Assembly: GCF_900094925.1 (NCBI RefSeq)
Contig: NZ_FMAY01000016.1
Location: forward strand, 27,763 to 91,762
From: Kosakonia oryzendophytica
GTDB taxonomy: Bacteria; Pseudomonadota; Gammaproteobacteria; Enterobacterales; Enterobacteriaceae
DNA length: 64,000 nt
Direction of reading: 5' to 3'
The position numbers and the translations under genes are program-made. Each line of letters begins with the position of its first letter. Position 1 is the stretch's first letter. Below, piece by piece: positions 1 to 12,000 of the stretch. The notes under the pieces were generated by a model. That model made no database searches and was not told the DNA's origin. It was given only the letters and a program-made list of their open reading frames with translations.

Positions 1-542
1 AGGAATGCGATAATCACCACAAACGATGTCCCCTGGAAAATGCCGAGGAAGACCGGCAATGGTTTATCGAAGTAGCGGTTATGTATCGCCGTCACAAGGC
101 CGGAAATAGCGATCGCGCCGATAATGCTGGTATCAAGGGTTTTAATACCGGCAATCAGTGTTAATCCGCTACCGGTAACAGGGTCTGCTGCAAAGTTGAC
201 ACCAAAGAAATGGCCCCAGGTCATCCCCATGGCATTAATAAAATAGTTCCAGGTCAGGAAGCTAATCAACACAGCGAGACAGGCGCGGCCCTGGGCCTGC
301 TTCGCCAGGCCAATGGGTAAACCGACGGCGAAAATCAACGGCATATTACGAAACACCGCCCAGCCGCCTTCTTCAATAATGTGAACGATCTGCGCAAAGA
401 GGTTGTCGGGTGTGGTCAGTGCTTCTCCGACGAACAGCGGGTTGCGCAGCATGATAGCGATCCCAACCACCATACCGGCGAAGGGAAACAGCAACACCGG
501 GGTAAACATGGCGCCGCCAAAACGTTGTATTTGACTGAGCAT
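1..542 (-). CDS. glvC: PTS alpha-glucoside permease, EIIC component (partial, GlvC)
   Basis: The start codon is at 540-542 on the minus strand, behind a GAGG ribosome site, and the frame stays open to the window edge, so only about 180 N-terminal residues are visible. The translation begins MLSQIQRFGGAMFTPVLLFP and runs through several hydrophobic segments; it closely matches E. coli GlvC as I remember it. Members are inner-membrane EIIC(B) proteins of the phosphotransferase system that import and phosphorylate alpha-glucosides. It is divergent from the GntR-family gene yidP, the same arrangement as in E. coli, which suggests that YidP controls it. Whether the C-terminal EIIB domain and the partner phospho-alpha-glucosidase are present lies outside the window. 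E. coli K-12 glv genes are described as cryptic; this copy shows no lesion in the visible part. Confidence 0.9.
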   Translation of the reverse strand, partial: MLSQIQRFGGAMFTPVLLFPFAGMVVGIAIMLRNPLFVGEALTTPDNLFAQIVHIIEEGGWAVFRNMPLIFAVGLPIGLAKQAQGRACLAVLISFLTWNYFINAMGMTWGHFFGVNFAADPVTGSGLTLIAGIKTLDTSIIGAIAISGLVTAIHNRYFDKPLPVFLGIFQGTSFVVIIAF

Positions 543-681
543 TTTCAAATCCTCATTGAACAACCTGTAGGGGTAGAGGCCTTGTTATGGTGTATTGGCC
601 TGAAATGAGCATAAGAATTTGCTTCAGTGCGAGCAGGGTGCGCCGCTGCGATCCGTGATAGCCCTCATGGTTTTATTTGGC

Positions 682-718
682 CCTGTCAGGTCTACTTTTC
701 ATCATAAAAATAGACAGG
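682..718. promoter_or_regulatory. Candidate YidP operator between glvC and yidP
   Basis: An imperfect 26-bp palindrome runs from GTCTA (690) to TAGAC (715), with AT-rich arms matching over most of their length. A flanking CCTGTC/GACAGG pair (682-687, 713-718) extends the symmetry. A second GTCTAC lies at 755-760, just before the yidP start. GntR/UTRA regulators usually bind such palindromes near their own divergent promoter, so autoregulation plus control of glvC is the natural inference. The match is to general palindrome form, not to a known YidP site. Confidence 0.5.
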
Positions 719-762
719 CTCACCCCCTATTCCCGGCGTTATGCCCCTAAAGAGGTCTACAG

Positions 763-1509
763 GTGATCTATAAATCCATTGCCGAACGATTACGCCTGCG
801 GCTGAATTCGTCGGATTACCACATTGGCAGCCCGCTGCCTGGTGAAAAAATACTGGCGCTGGAATTTGGCGTGGCGAGGATGACCATCCGCAAGGCGATC
901 GACTTGCTGGTAGGTTGGGGATTGGTGGTGCGCCGCCACGGCAGTGGCACCTATGTGACGCGCAAAGATGTACACCACGAAACCACCAATCTGACCGGAC
1001 TGGTGGAAGTACTGCGTCAACAGGGGAAGGAGGTACACAGCCAGGTGCTGCTGTTTGAAGTGATGCCCGCGCCGCCCGCTATCGCCAGCCAGTTACGCAT
1101 CCAAATTAATGAGCGGATCTACTTTTCGCGCCGGGTGCGCTATGTCGAAGGCAAACCCTTAATGCTGGAAGATAGCTATATGCCGGTGAAGCTGTTCCGC
1201 ACTCTCTCGCTGGCGCATCTCGAAGGGTCTAAATTCGACTATATTGAGAAGGAGTGCGGTATTTCCATCAGCGGCAATTACGAAAGCCTGACGCCGGTGC
1301 TGGCGGATAAACAGGTAGCAATGGTACTTAATGTTGAAGAACACACGCCGCTGCTGCGTATTACCTCTCTGTCCTACAGCGACAGCGGCGAGTTTCTCAA
1401 CTATTCCGTCATGTTCCGCAATACCCGTGATTACCAGGTGGATTACCACCTACGGCGCATCCACCCTGATATGTCCTTACCCCAGCCCCCAGAAGATCAC
1501 CGCCAGTAG
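763..1509 (+). CDS. yidP: GntR-family (HutC/UTRA) transcriptional regulator YidP
   Basis: The 248-residue protein has an N-terminal winged helix-turn-helix (about residues 1-65, including [20 protein letters not shown]) followed by a UTRA ligand-binding domain (about 85-230). The start is GTG at 763, placed seven bases after an AGAGG ribosome site. UTRA regulators sense small molecules, often sugar phosphates, and release DNA on binding. Its position divergent from the PTS gene glvC suggests that it regulates alpha-glucoside uptake; this is inference. Its 3' end overlaps the convergent yidE by 33 bases. Confidence 0.92.
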   Translation: MIYKSIAERLRLRLNSSDYHIGSPLPGEKILALEFGVARMTIRKAIDLLVGWGLVVRRHGSGTYVTRKDVHHETTNLTGLVEVLRQQGKEVHSQVLLFEVMPAPPAIASQLRIQINERIYFSRRVRYVEGKPLMLEDSYMPVKLFRTLSLAHLEGSKFDYIEKECGISISGNYESLTPVLADKQVAMVLNVEEHTPLLRITSLSYSDSGEFLNYSVMFRNTRDYQVDYHLRRIHPDMSLPQPPEDHRQ

Positions 1510-3138
1510 CTGCGGGGTGATAATGCGCAGAAACATCACCAACGGATACACCGTGGCATAGGAGAGCGCAGCCGCCCCGCTGGTGGCATGCAGGCCGTTA
1601 GCAAAGGCCAGCGCAGGGGGATCGGTCATTGACCCCGCCAGCATGCCGCACAGGGTAAGATAGTTCATCTTCGCCAGCATCCGCGCCAGTACGCCAACGG
1701 TGATCAGCGGAATGGCGGTGATAAAAATGCCGTAACACATCCAATTCAACCCATCGCCATGCGTCAGCGTGGCGATAAAATCCCCCCCGGATTTCAGCCC
1801 AACCACCGCCAGGAACAGCACAATCCCCAGCTCACGCAACGCCAGGTTAGCACTCGGCGGCATAAACCAGTACAGCTTGCCTACGCTGCCAATACGCCCG
1901 AGGATCAGCGCCATAATCAGCGGGCCGCCCGCCAGACCTAATTTCAGTGCAACCGGAAAACCCGGCACAAAAACCGGTACTGAGCCCAGTAACACCCCCA
2001 GCCCGATACCGATAAACACCGGCAGCATTTGCACCTGTTGCAGTTTATGCTGCGCATTGCCGACTTCATTGGCTACCGCTTCAATAGCCGACGGACGGCC
2101 GACCAGATTGAGAATGTCGCCAAATTGCAGGCCAGCATCGCTACTGGCGACCAGCTCCACCCCCGCACGATTAAGCCGGGAGATCACCACGTCGTACCGC
2201 TCTTTAAAGTGCAGGTCGCGGATTTTTTTCCCCAGCACTTTCTCGTTAGTCACCACCACCCGCTCAACGCGTAAATCCGTCCCGCGTGTCGACAACGAGG
2301 TGTCCACCTCCTGGCCGATGACCAGTTGTGCGTTGTGCAGGTCTGCTGGCAGCCCGACCAGGTGTAGCAAGTCCCCGGACTGAATCAGTGTCGTGGGCGA
2401 GGGCACCATCAGCAAATCAGCCCTTTTTAACCGCGAGCAGATGATTTTATCGCTGTTGAGAATGGGCACATCCTGAATCGCCATATTGTTGAGGTTCGGG
2501 TTTTCGACGCGAATATTGATGGTGCGGATAAGCGACGTGCCGTGACTCAGGGTGGCGTCATGCTGCCGCGCTTCGTCCTCAACGTTGACGCGAAACAGCA
2601 CCCGCAGCAGCCACATGGTCAGCAAAATACCGCAAATCCCAAACGGGTAGGCCATCGCATAGCTCATCCCCATTTGATCAACCGCTGCGCCGGGTACGCC
2701 CAAATCGCGCAGGATCTGCTGCCCGGCCCCGAGCGCTGGCGTGTTAGTGACCGCGCCGGAAAAAATACCGAGCACCACTGGTAATGGAATGGCAAAAATT
2801 TTATGCAGGATAGCGGTTACCAGGCCGCCGAGGATAACAATCAGAATGGCAAACAAATTGAGCCGCAGACCAGAAACACGCAAAGAGGCAAAAAAACCCG
2901 GCCCCACCTGAATGCCGATGGTATAGACAAAGAGGATCAGACCAAACTCCTGCACGAAATGGAGCATCGGACTGCTTAAGGGTACACCCAACTGGTCAAC
3001 AAAGTGCCCGACAATGATCCCACCGAATAACACGCCGCCAATGCCAAAACCGACGCCGCGTATCTTCACATTACCGATCCACAAACCGACAACCGCGACC
3101 AGCGCCAGTATGCTTACTGTTAACGCGATATCACTCAT
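1477..3138 (-). CDS. yidE: Putative AAE-family transporter YidE
   Basis: The 553-residue product starts [20 protein letters not shown] at 3138 behind an AAGGAAG ribosome site; a longer in-frame ORF to 3213 exists but lacks one and is not conserved with E. coli. The architecture is that of the aspartate-alanine exchanger family: a block of membrane helices (about 1-175), two RCK_C/TrkA_C regulatory domains in the middle (about 195-370, with the ...[13 protein letters not shown] repeats), and a second membrane block (about 380-553) with conserved [16 protein letters not shown]. The substrate is not known. It lies convergent to yidP with a 33-base overlap and upstream in transcription of nothing obvious, so it is probably monocistronic. 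Confidence 0.93.
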   Translation of the reverse strand: MSDIALTVSILALVAVVGLWIGNVKIRGVGFGIGGVLFGGIIVGHFVDQLGVPLSSPMLHFVQEFGLILFVYTIGIQVGPGFFASLRVSGLRLNLFAILIVILGGLVTAILHKIFAIPLPVVLGIFSGAVTNTPALGAGQQILRDLGVPGAAVDQMGMSYAMAYPFGICGILLTMWLLRVLFRVNVEDEARQHDATLSHGTSLIRTINIRVENPNLNNMAIQDVPILNSDKIICSRLKRADLLMVPSPTTLIQSGDLLHLVGLPADLHNAQLVIGQEVDTSLSTRGTDLRVERVVVTNEKVLGKKIRDLHFKERYDVVISRLNRAGVELVASSDAGLQFGDILNLVGRPSAIEAVANEVGNAQHKLQQVQMLPVFIGIGLGVLLGSVPVFVPGFPVALKLGLAGGPLIMALILGRIGSVGKLYWFMPPSANLALRELGIVLFLAVVGLKSGGDFIATLTHGDGLNWMCYGIFITAIPLITVGVLARMLAKMNYLTLCGMLAGSMTDPPALAFANGLHATSGAAALSYATVYPLVMFLRIITPQLLAVIFWGLG

Positions 3139-3286
3139 GAATGCTTCCTTCCACATGATGACTATTTCGATTCTGGCAGAGGCAGCCGTGCTTGTATGGG
3201 TGATGGCGCACAAAGCGCGCGGCTTTTGTTGCCTCTCGTGATAGCGTCAATGCGGGGGAAGGAGGATATTGGTACAAACGGCGCGC

Positions 3287-3315
3287 ATAAAAAAAGCGCC
3301 GACGGGCGGCGCTTT
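3287..3315 (-). terminator. Rho-independent terminator of ibpAB
   Basis: On the minus strand a stem AAAGCGCCG/CGGCGCTTT with a five-base loop is followed by a run of T. It begins 14 bases after the ibpB stop codon, so it ends the ibpA-ibpB transcript. Confidence 0.9.
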
Positions 3316-3328
3316 CTTATCGCTGACA

Positions 3329-3757
3329 TTAGCTGGTTAAGGCCGGGCGCTCGCTAATGGCGATACGCTGTGGGGCTGCCGTTTCCGGGAGATTTCGCAG
3401 CAGATCAATATGCAGTAAACCGTTATTGAACGTAGCGCCGGAAACTTCCATAAAATCAGCCAGCGTAAAGCTCAGGCTGAACGGCTGGATGATCAGCCCT
3501 TGATGCAGCCATTTCGGTTCGTTGGCGGGTTTTTCCGGCGTCCCTTTGATAGTCAGACGACCGCTTTCCAGTTGGATATCCAGCTCTTCCTGACGGTAGC
3601 CCGCCAGCGCCAGGGTAATGCGGTAGTGGTTGTCATCGCCCTTTTCAATGTTGTAAGGCGGAAAGGTCTGTTGCTCAGTGGTGCTTTGCAGCGCGTTGGC
3701 CAGTTTGTCGAAACCGATCCACTGACGCAGCAGGGGGGATAAGTCGTAATTACGCAT
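3329..3757 (-). CDS. ibpB: Small heat-shock chaperone IbpB
   Basis: The 142-residue protein begins [20 protein letters not shown] and has the alpha-crystallin domain at about residues 35-125 (core [19 protein letters not shown]). The C-terminal tail carries an IAI motif (I-x-I) used in oligomer assembly. With IbpA it coats misfolded proteins in heat-stressed cytoplasm and hands them to DnaK/ClpB. It follows ibpA by 109 bases. That gap contains a hairpin CGAGC/GCTCG (about 3800-3815) and a good ribosome site AAGGAGA next to the start. It is transcribed from the sigma-32 promoter upstream of ibpA. Confidence 0.97.
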   Translation of the reverse strand: MRNYDLSPLLRQWIGFDKLANALQSTTEQQTFPPYNIEKGDDNHYRITLALAGYRQEELDIQLESGRLTIKGTPEKPANEPKWLHQGLIIQPFSLSFTLADFMEVSGATFNNGLLHIDLLRNLPETAAPQRIAISERPALTS

Positions 3758-3866
3758 TGTGTTTCTCCTTCAAAGAAGCGAGTAAATACCTGCGAGCACG
3801 CGGCTCGCATATGCTCCCTGTCGGCGAGCATGTTCGGAATGGGCCGCCAGCGCGACCCGGAATAAA

Positions 3867-4280
3867 TCAGTTAATTTCGATACGACGCGGTTTTTTCTCT
3901 TCCGGGATCACGCGTTCAAGTTCGACGTACAGCAGACCATTGACCAGGTTAGCACCCTGGACATGGATATTTTCGGCCAACTGGAATTTACGCTCAAAGT
4001 TACGTTCGGCGATGCCCTGATAGAGATAGGTACGTTCTTTTTGCTCGGCGGTATGGGAGCCTTTTACCACCAGCAAGTTGTCCTGCGCGGTGATCTCCAG
4101 TTCACTTTCAGCAAACCCCGCCACGGCGATAGCGATGCGGTAGTGGTTTTCGTCCACTAATTCCACGTTGTACGGAGGGTAACCGCCATTGCTTTGGCTT
4201 TGATTGTTTTCCAGCAGATTAAACAGACGGTCGAAACCAATAGCAGAACGGTAAAGCGGAGAAAGATCGAAGTTACGCAT
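3867..4280 (-). CDS. ibpA: Small heat-shock chaperone IbpA
   Basis: The 137-residue product starts [20 protein letters not shown] at 4280, preceded by an AGGAG ribosome site; the longer in-frame extension to 4352 lies in the leader RNA and is not part of the gene. The alpha-crystallin domain spans about residues 38-125, and the tail ends RRIEIN, the I-x-I anchor. It is the first gene of ibpAB and the paralogue of IbpB, with which it forms mixed oligomers on aggregates. A sigma-32 promoter and a ROSE-type thermometer lie upstream. Confidence 0.97.
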   Translation of the reverse strand: MRNFDLSPLYRSAIGFDRLFNLLENNQSQSNGGYPPYNVELVDENHYRIAIAVAGFAESELEITAQDNLLVVKGSHTAEQKERTYLYQGIAERNFERKFQLAENIHVQGANLVNGLLYVELERVIPEEKKPRRIEIN

Positions 4281-4380
4281 ACATAAAGCTCCTGACATCA
4301 GCGAGATTGTTATTTGCCTTCCACAATGGACAGGCCATGCAACAGTAGCCAAACACCCTTACGGCGTGTTCCCCGGCTCT
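4281..4380 (-). promoter_or_regulatory. ibpA leader, candidate ROSE-type RNA thermometer
   Basis: About 100 bases separate the sigma-32 promoter from the ibpA start. The leader can form hairpins, and its 3' part (CGCTGATGTCAGGAGC) can fold back on the AGGAG ribosome site. Enterobacterial ibpA leaders are established ROSE-family thermometers; I assign this one by position and this local pairing, not by a full fold. Confidence 0.65.
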
Positions 4381-4386
4381 ATTCCT

Positions 4387-4417
4387 AAAATGTGGCTGGC
4401 AGTAATGATTTCAAGGG
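4387..4417 (-). promoter_or_regulatory. Sigma-32 promoter of ibpAB
   Basis: Minus strand: CTTGAAA (4409-4415), 13 bases, then CCACATTT (4388-4395). The heat-shock consensus is CTTGAAA, 11-16 bases, CCCCATNT, so only one core base of the -10 differs. It lies upstream of the ibpA leader, as in E. coli. The remainder of the ibpA-yidQ gap (4418-4591) shows no further feature that I can support. Confidence 0.9.
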
Positions 4418-4591
4418 GCAAATATCGACTTTTTTTGCACTTTCTGTGGCAACGCTTAGACTGGGGTTACAGCACAAATGGTCAAAGTGCGAATGCCGCC
4501 ACAGAGCGGAACCCGAACGCTGATTTTTTACTCTGCGGAAAAGCCATAATCGCGGAACGGTGTTCACACTGCCAATAACGATGATTAGCCA

Positions 4592-4921
4592 ATGATGAAA
4601 AATATTCTGGTAGTTTTTGTGTTGTTCTGCGGAATGGTGTTATCGGGATGCTCCAGCGTCATGTCGCACACCGGCGGCAAAGAAGGGGTTTATCCCGGCA
4701 CGCGAGCCAGTTCGGCCATGATGGCGGACGATGACACCGGTATTGGCATGAAATCGCTGGTGGTTCTGGATATGCCTTTCACAGCGGTGATGGACACCTT
4801 ACTGCTGCCATGGGATCTGTTTCGTCGTGATAACTCAATAAAATCGCGGGTGGAAAAGAGCGAACAGGAAAACTTTGCCACCAATTCCGTTATCCCGCCC
4901 GCACCGATGCCCACCCACTAA
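4592..4921 (+). CDS. yidQ: YidQ, YceK-family outer-membrane lipoprotein
   Basis: The 109-residue protein begins with a lipoprotein signal peptide ending in the lipobox LSGC, with the acylated Cys at residue 20 (19 if the second Met is used). The body shows the DUF1375/YceK pattern MSHTGGKEGVYPGTRAS and LDMPFTAVMDTLLLPWDLFR. Serine after Cys at +2 predicts outer-membrane sorting. The function of the family is unknown. It ends one base before the convergent yidR stop. Confidence 0.93.
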   Translation: MMKNILVVFVLFCGMVLSGCSSVMSHTGGKEGVYPGTRASSAMMADDDTGIGMKSLVVLDMPFTAVMDTLLLPWDLFRRDNSIKSRVEKSEQENFATNSVIPPAPMPTH

Positions 4922-4922
4922 A

Positions 4923-6149
4923 CTACAGCCCGGTTTCCGTCATCCATAACTGGCGGAAACCGTCCACGTCTTGCATCCACGCAATCTTTTTGCCATCCGG
5001 CGAAAAGACCACCGCATCTGCCGACGGCGGATTTGCATGATCGGAAGTCAAAAAGGTTATCTCTCCGCGTTGCGCGTCGCACAGCGCAATACGGTTTTCC
5101 AGAACAAATCCCAGCGCCTTACCCGAAGGATGCCAGTTAAACGCCGACTGGATCCCGCTGGTGGTTTGCGTCAGCTGGCGCGGCTCGCCGCCATTCGGGC
5201 TGATTAACCAGAGTTGAACAATGCCCTGGTCGTCGCGCATCAGAAACGCAATCTGCATCGCTTGCGGATGGCTGCGCACCCAGTGACGCGGCACATTCAC
5301 CAGACCCGGAAAAGGTTTATGGTGGGTAAAGGTCAGACGTTGTTGCACCACGCCCTGCGGCGGTGCGGGCAGGGTATCCGGCGTTCCTTGTAGCGGTGCA
5401 TCGCCCGCTGTTTTCCAGCCCTGTTCATTGTGAGGGAGCGTAACAATGAATAGCTCCGGCACTTTTTCACCGGTCAGCGACAGCGTGTCGCCAATAAACG
5501 CAAGCTGCTGGTCGCTCACCCAGCCCTCTTCGTACGCCCGGTTAATCTGGTCACTACCCGGAACAGGCGCAGGCGTCGTGCGGCTTACCAGCACGCTCCA
5601 GTGGCTGCCGCCGTACTCACGAGCATGCGTGCAGGGTGGGTTAACCGGGCCAAATGGCGCAGCAACGCCGACGTTGCGTAAATCCAGCGCCGGGGAACGC
5701 TCATGCATAACGTGGTCGTTATAGGTAAAGCTGATGAATTCGCCATTCGGGCTAAAGACATGCACATGTGAGCCACCGCGCAGCGCGCCGGGGGTGTAAG
5801 GCGCGGTGATATCCATTGCATCGAGATTATGGGTTGAGCCATTTTCCGTCACCACACCACGGCGATGATGAAAGTCGTATTGCCAGTCGGCGTCCGGGTT
5901 CTCCGGGCCATGAATGAAGACGTACTTTTCGGTCTGCGGACTTACCGTTACCACCCCCACATGCGCGCCATCAGGAGCGGTATACAGCACCTCCACCGCC
6001 CCGGTCTGCACATTGACTCGCTCGATGGTTTTACCGGTAAACGATGCGCCAGAAGGACGGACGTCAAACACCAGCCACTGGCTGTCCGGTGTCCAGGTTT
6101 GGGTGTTGGTCAGTTGATGATTGCGGGGGGCAAAGGTGAGTTGTTTCAT
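4923..6149 (-). CDS. yidR: YidR, TolB-like beta-propeller protein (DUF3748)
   Basis: The 408-residue product, read from MKQLTFAPRNHQLTNTQTWT, has TolB/WD-like repeats (PDSQWLVFDV, SPNGEFISFTY, HPSGKALGFV, SPDGKKIAWMQ) typical of a six- or seven-bladed propeller. No signal peptide is visible, so a cytoplasmic place is likely; the biochemical role is unknown. An in-frame ATG at 6191 would add 14 residues (MLYPEAIFWLQGTF), a stretch that I recall as similar in E. coli, so the start is not settled. A perfect 11-bp hairpin covers the ribosome site of the 6149 start (separate entry). It lies 99 bases downstream of yidA in the same direction. Confidence 0.88.
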   Translation of the reverse strand: MKQLTFAPRNHQLTNTQTWTPDSQWLVFDVRPSGASFTGKTIERVNVQTGAVEVLYTAPDGAHVGVVTVSPQTEKYVFIHGPENPDADWQYDFHHRRGVVTENGSTHNLDAMDITAPYTPGALRGGSHVHVFSPNGEFISFTYNDHVMHERSPALDLRNVGVAAPFGPVNPPCTHAREYGGSHWSVLVSRTTPAPVPGSDQINRAYEEGWVSDQQLAFIGDTLSLTGEKVPELFIVTLPHNEQGWKTAGDAPLQGTPDTLPAPPQGVVQQRLTFTHHKPFPGLVNVPRHWVRSHPQAMQIAFLMRDDQGIVQLWLISPNGGEPRQLTQTTSGIQSAFNWHPSGKALGFVLENRIALCDAQRGEITFLTSDHANPPSADAVVFSPDGKKIAWMQDVDGFRQLWMTETGL

Positions 6150-6154
6150 GAAAG

Positions 6155-6185
6155 TACCCTGAAGCCAAAATATCGCTTCAGGGTA
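6155..6185 (-). promoter_or_regulatory. Hairpin sequestering the yidR ribosome-binding site
   Basis: Perfect 11-bp inverted repeat: TACCCTGAAGC (plus strand 6155-6165) and GCTTCAGGGTA (6175-6185), nine-base loop. In the yidR mRNA the 3' arm contains AGGG, the only plausible Shine-Dalgarno for the ATG at 6149, and ends five bases before it. There is no T-run, so this is not an intrinsic terminator. Such a fold would hold translation down until melted or bound. Confidence 0.7.
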
Positions 6186-6248
6186 TAGCAATGCGCGGCG
6201 TTAGCCTACATCTCACTTTATGGTTCTTCACGCGCGTGTTGGCTGAAC

Positions 6249-7061
6249 TCAGTTCAGCGCAAACTTCTCAATCGCGTAAGCAACGCCGTCTTCCAGATTG
6301 GATTTGGTGATAAAGTTCGCCACCTCTTTCACCGATGGGATTGCGTTGTCCATCGCCACGCCAACGCCTGCGTATTCAATCATGGCGATGTCGTTTTCCT
6401 GATCGCCAATCGCCATGATCTCGTCCGGTTTGATGTTCAAAGCCTCTGCAAGGGATTTCACACCGGTGCCTTTATTGACGCGTTTATCGAGGATTTCGAG
6501 GAAGTATGGCGCGCTTTTCAGCACCGTGTATTTCTCTTTCACTTCCTGCGGGATGCGGGCAATGGCCTGGTCCAGGATTACCGGATCGTCAATCATCATC
6601 ACTTTGAGGAACTGGGTCGCCGGATCCATTTTTTCCGCTTCGCAGAAGACCAGCGGAATGGTGGCAACGTAGGATTCATGCACCGTGTAGTAGCTGATAT
6701 CGCGGTTGGCGGTGTAAAGGGTGTTGCGATCCAGCGCGTGAAAGTGCGAACCCACTTCACGGGACAATTTTTCAAGATAGCGGTAATCGTCATAGCTCAG
6801 CGCCGTTTGCGCTACGGTGCTACCGTCGCTGGCGTTCTGCACCAGTGCGCCGTTATAGGTGATGCAATAATCGCCTTCCCTCTCCATATGCAGCTCTTTC
6901 ATATAGCTGTGAACGCCTGCGTATGGACGACCGGTGGTGAGCACGACATTGACGCCGCGTTCGCGTGCCGCAGCAATGGCATTTTTAACAGCGGGAGAGA
7001 TGGTGTGATCGGGCAGCAACAGCGTGCCGTCCATATCGATTGCAATAAGTTTGATAGCCAT
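6249..7061 (-). CDS. yidA: Sugar-phosphate phosphatase YidA (HAD, Cof type)
   Basis: The 270-residue enzyme carries the HAD motifs: DMDGT at residues 9-13 (nucleophile Asp9, acid/base Asp11), TTGRP near 42-46, a conserved Lys near 197, and GDQENDIAM near 217-225. A C2-type cap lies between them. YidA of E. coli dephosphorylates a wide range of sugar and organic phosphates in the cytoplasm. Here it lies directly downstream of gyrB, without the yidB gene that I remember between them in E. coli, and upstream of yidR. Confidence 0.95.
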   Translation of the reverse strand: MAIKLIAIDMDGTLLLPDHTISPAVKNAIAAARERGVNVVLTTGRPYAGVHSYMKELHMEREGDYCITYNGALVQNASDGSTVAQTALSYDDYRYLEKLSREVGSHFHALDRNTLYTANRDISYYTVHESYVATIPLVFCEAEKMDPATQFLKVMMIDDPVILDQAIARIPQEVKEKYTVLKSAPYFLEILDKRVNKGTGVKSLAEALNIKPDEIMAIGDQENDIAMIEYAGVGVAMDNAIPSVKEVANFITKSNLEDGVAYAIEKFALN

Positions 7062-7147
7062 GAGGTCCCCAGGTGAGATATTTCCGGACTCATGCTAACG
7101 CGATTCCGCTCAAAAAACAGCAGCGCGACGGGAGGAAAAAGGGGCCG

Positions 7148-7174
7148 AAAAGGGGAACCTGGATTCCCCTTTTT
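7148..7174. terminator. Bidirectional terminator between gyrB and yidA
   Basis: Stem AAAAGGGGAA/TTCCCCTTTT with a six-base loop, with A and T runs on both sides. It lies 58 bases after the gyrB stop codon and can end the dnaA-dnaN-recF-gyrB transcript. Confidence 0.8.
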
Positions 7175-7177
7175 CAT

Positions 7178-7207
7178 GCCGGATGGCGGCTTATACCGTA
7201 TCCGGCC
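7178..7207. repeat. REP-like palindromic element downstream of gyrB
   Basis: GCCGGAT ... ATCCGGC with an inner GGCGGC loop region: the shape and end sequence of an enterobacterial REP unit, in the usual position just after a gene. Confidence 0.75.
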
Positions 7208-7231
7208 TCTGTTACCCGGTCAGAAAGACGA

Positions 7232-10748
<3,517 letters not shown>

Positions 10749-10895
10749 AGTTCAGGGCATCAGTCCAGGGGCGTGAGTGTCGCAGCCAGTTCGTTTACCG
10801 CCAGCGCACAGAAAGCGGAGCGTACACGAAGTACGCGAGCATTTCGAGCACTGCCGGAAGACGAAATGGCAAGTAAACCAGCCCCTTTACAGATT
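10749..10895. repeat. 147-bp insertion between dnaN and recF
   Basis: This gap contains a perfect hairpin GCGTAC/GTACGC (10820-10836, loop of five) and GC-rich flanks, but no ORF with a credible start that is not a shadow of dnaN. Its motif around that hairpin resembles short dispersed intergenic sequences that I have seen in other enterobacterial genomes, so a small non-coding repeat is the best guess. The length and place (exactly between two genes that normally overlap) are direct observations; the repeat identity is inference. Confidence 0.5.
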
Positions 10896-11996
10896 CTACA
10901 AGCGCATTGGCATAACGACATAGGCCGCGCTTTGGCTCGCCGCATCTTCAATCTGTACGCTGGAAACGGAGTCAGTCAGCAGTATACGGACATTTTCGCA
11001 CTTCAGCGCATTCAGGACATCCAGCACATAGCTAACGTTAAAACCAATTTCCATCTCGCTACCGGCATAGGTGACATCAAGAAACTCTTCTGCTTCTTCC
11101 TGTTCCGGGTTATTGGCAGTGATTTTGATCTGATTCTCGCTCACGTACAGACGCACGCCGCGGAATTTCTCGTTCGAGAGAATAGCGGCACGGGCAAAGG
11201 CCTGCTTCAGCAAATCACAGCCTGCTTCCAGCGTTTTGTCCGGATTCTTCGGCAATACGCGGCGATAATCCGGGAAACGGCCATCAACCAGCTTGGAAGT
11301 AAAAATAAAATCGCCAACGTGTGCGCGAATATTGTTGCTGCCAATCTGCACGCGCAGCGGGGTATCGCCGCCATCGAGCATGCGCATCAGCTCAATCACG
11401 CCTTTACGCGGCACGATCACCGAATGGTTTGGCAATGATTCGCCAATCGGCATGGAGCAGACAGCCAGACGGTGCCCATCCGTAGCAACGGTACGCAGCT
11501 CTTCGCCTTCAGTTTCGAACAGCATGCCATTTAAGTAGTAACGCACGTCCTGATGCGCCATGGAGAACTGCGTCGCTTCGATCAGGCGTTTCATTGTCGC
11601 CTGCGGTAGCGTGAACTCCACTTCGCTTTGCCAGTCATCCAGATTCGGGAAGTCAGCAGCGGGCAGCGTGGAAAGGGAGAAACGGCTGCGCCCGGAACGG
11701 ATCAGCATACGCTCGCCTTCCAGCTGCACGGCGATTTCCGCACCTTCCGGCAAACCACGGCAGATGTCGAAAAACTTACGCGCCGGAACCGTTGTCGCAC
11801 CTTGTTCATGTGGCTGGATCAACGCAAGGCGTGCCACCATCTCCATTTCGAGATCGGTTCCGGTCAACGACAGCGCACCTTCGGTCACCTGAAGCAACAG
11901 ATTTCCGAGGATCGGCAACGTAGGGCGTCCACCCAGTGGGCCGCTTACCTGTTGCAGCGGCTTTAATAAATGTTCACGTTCAACGGTAAATTTCAT
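10896..11996 (-). CDS. dnaN: DNA polymerase III sliding clamp (beta)
   Basis: The 366-residue product (MKFTVEREHLLKPLQQVSGP ... AAYVVMPMRL) has the full length of E. coli DnaN and its three repeated clamp domains. The dimer rings DNA and tethers Pol III and repair polymerases. The C-terminal VMPMRL forms part of the partner-binding cleft. It starts four bases after dnaA ends, so the two are cotranscribed. Confidence 0.99.
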   Translation of the reverse strand: MKFTVEREHLLKPLQQVSGPLGGRPTLPILGNLLLQVTEGALSLTGTDLEMEMVARLALIQPHEQGATTVPARKFFDICRGLPEGAEIAVQLEGERMLIRSGRSRFSLSTLPAADFPNLDDWQSEVEFTLPQATMKRLIEATQFSMAHQDVRYYLNGMLFETEGEELRTVATDGHRLAVCSMPIGESLPNHSVIVPRKGVIELMRMLDGGDTPLRVQIGSNNIRAHVGDFIFTSKLVDGRFPDYRRVLPKNPDKTLEAGCDLLKQAFARAAILSNEKFRGVRLYVSENQIKITANNPEQEEAEEFLDVTYAGSEMEIGFNVSYVLDVLNALKCENVRILLTDSVSSVQIEDAASQSAAYVVMPMRL

Positions 11997-12000
11997 AGCG

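Noticed and set aside
4366..4591. Small plus-strand ORF of 70 codons before yidQ
   Set aside because: It is opposite the ibpA sigma-32 promoter, lacks a ribosome site, and its product has no recognisable pattern.
10760..10951. 63-codon ORF across the dnaN end and the dnaN-recF spacer
   Set aside because: It starts inside dnaN out of frame and has no ribosome site; the spacer itself is the feature.
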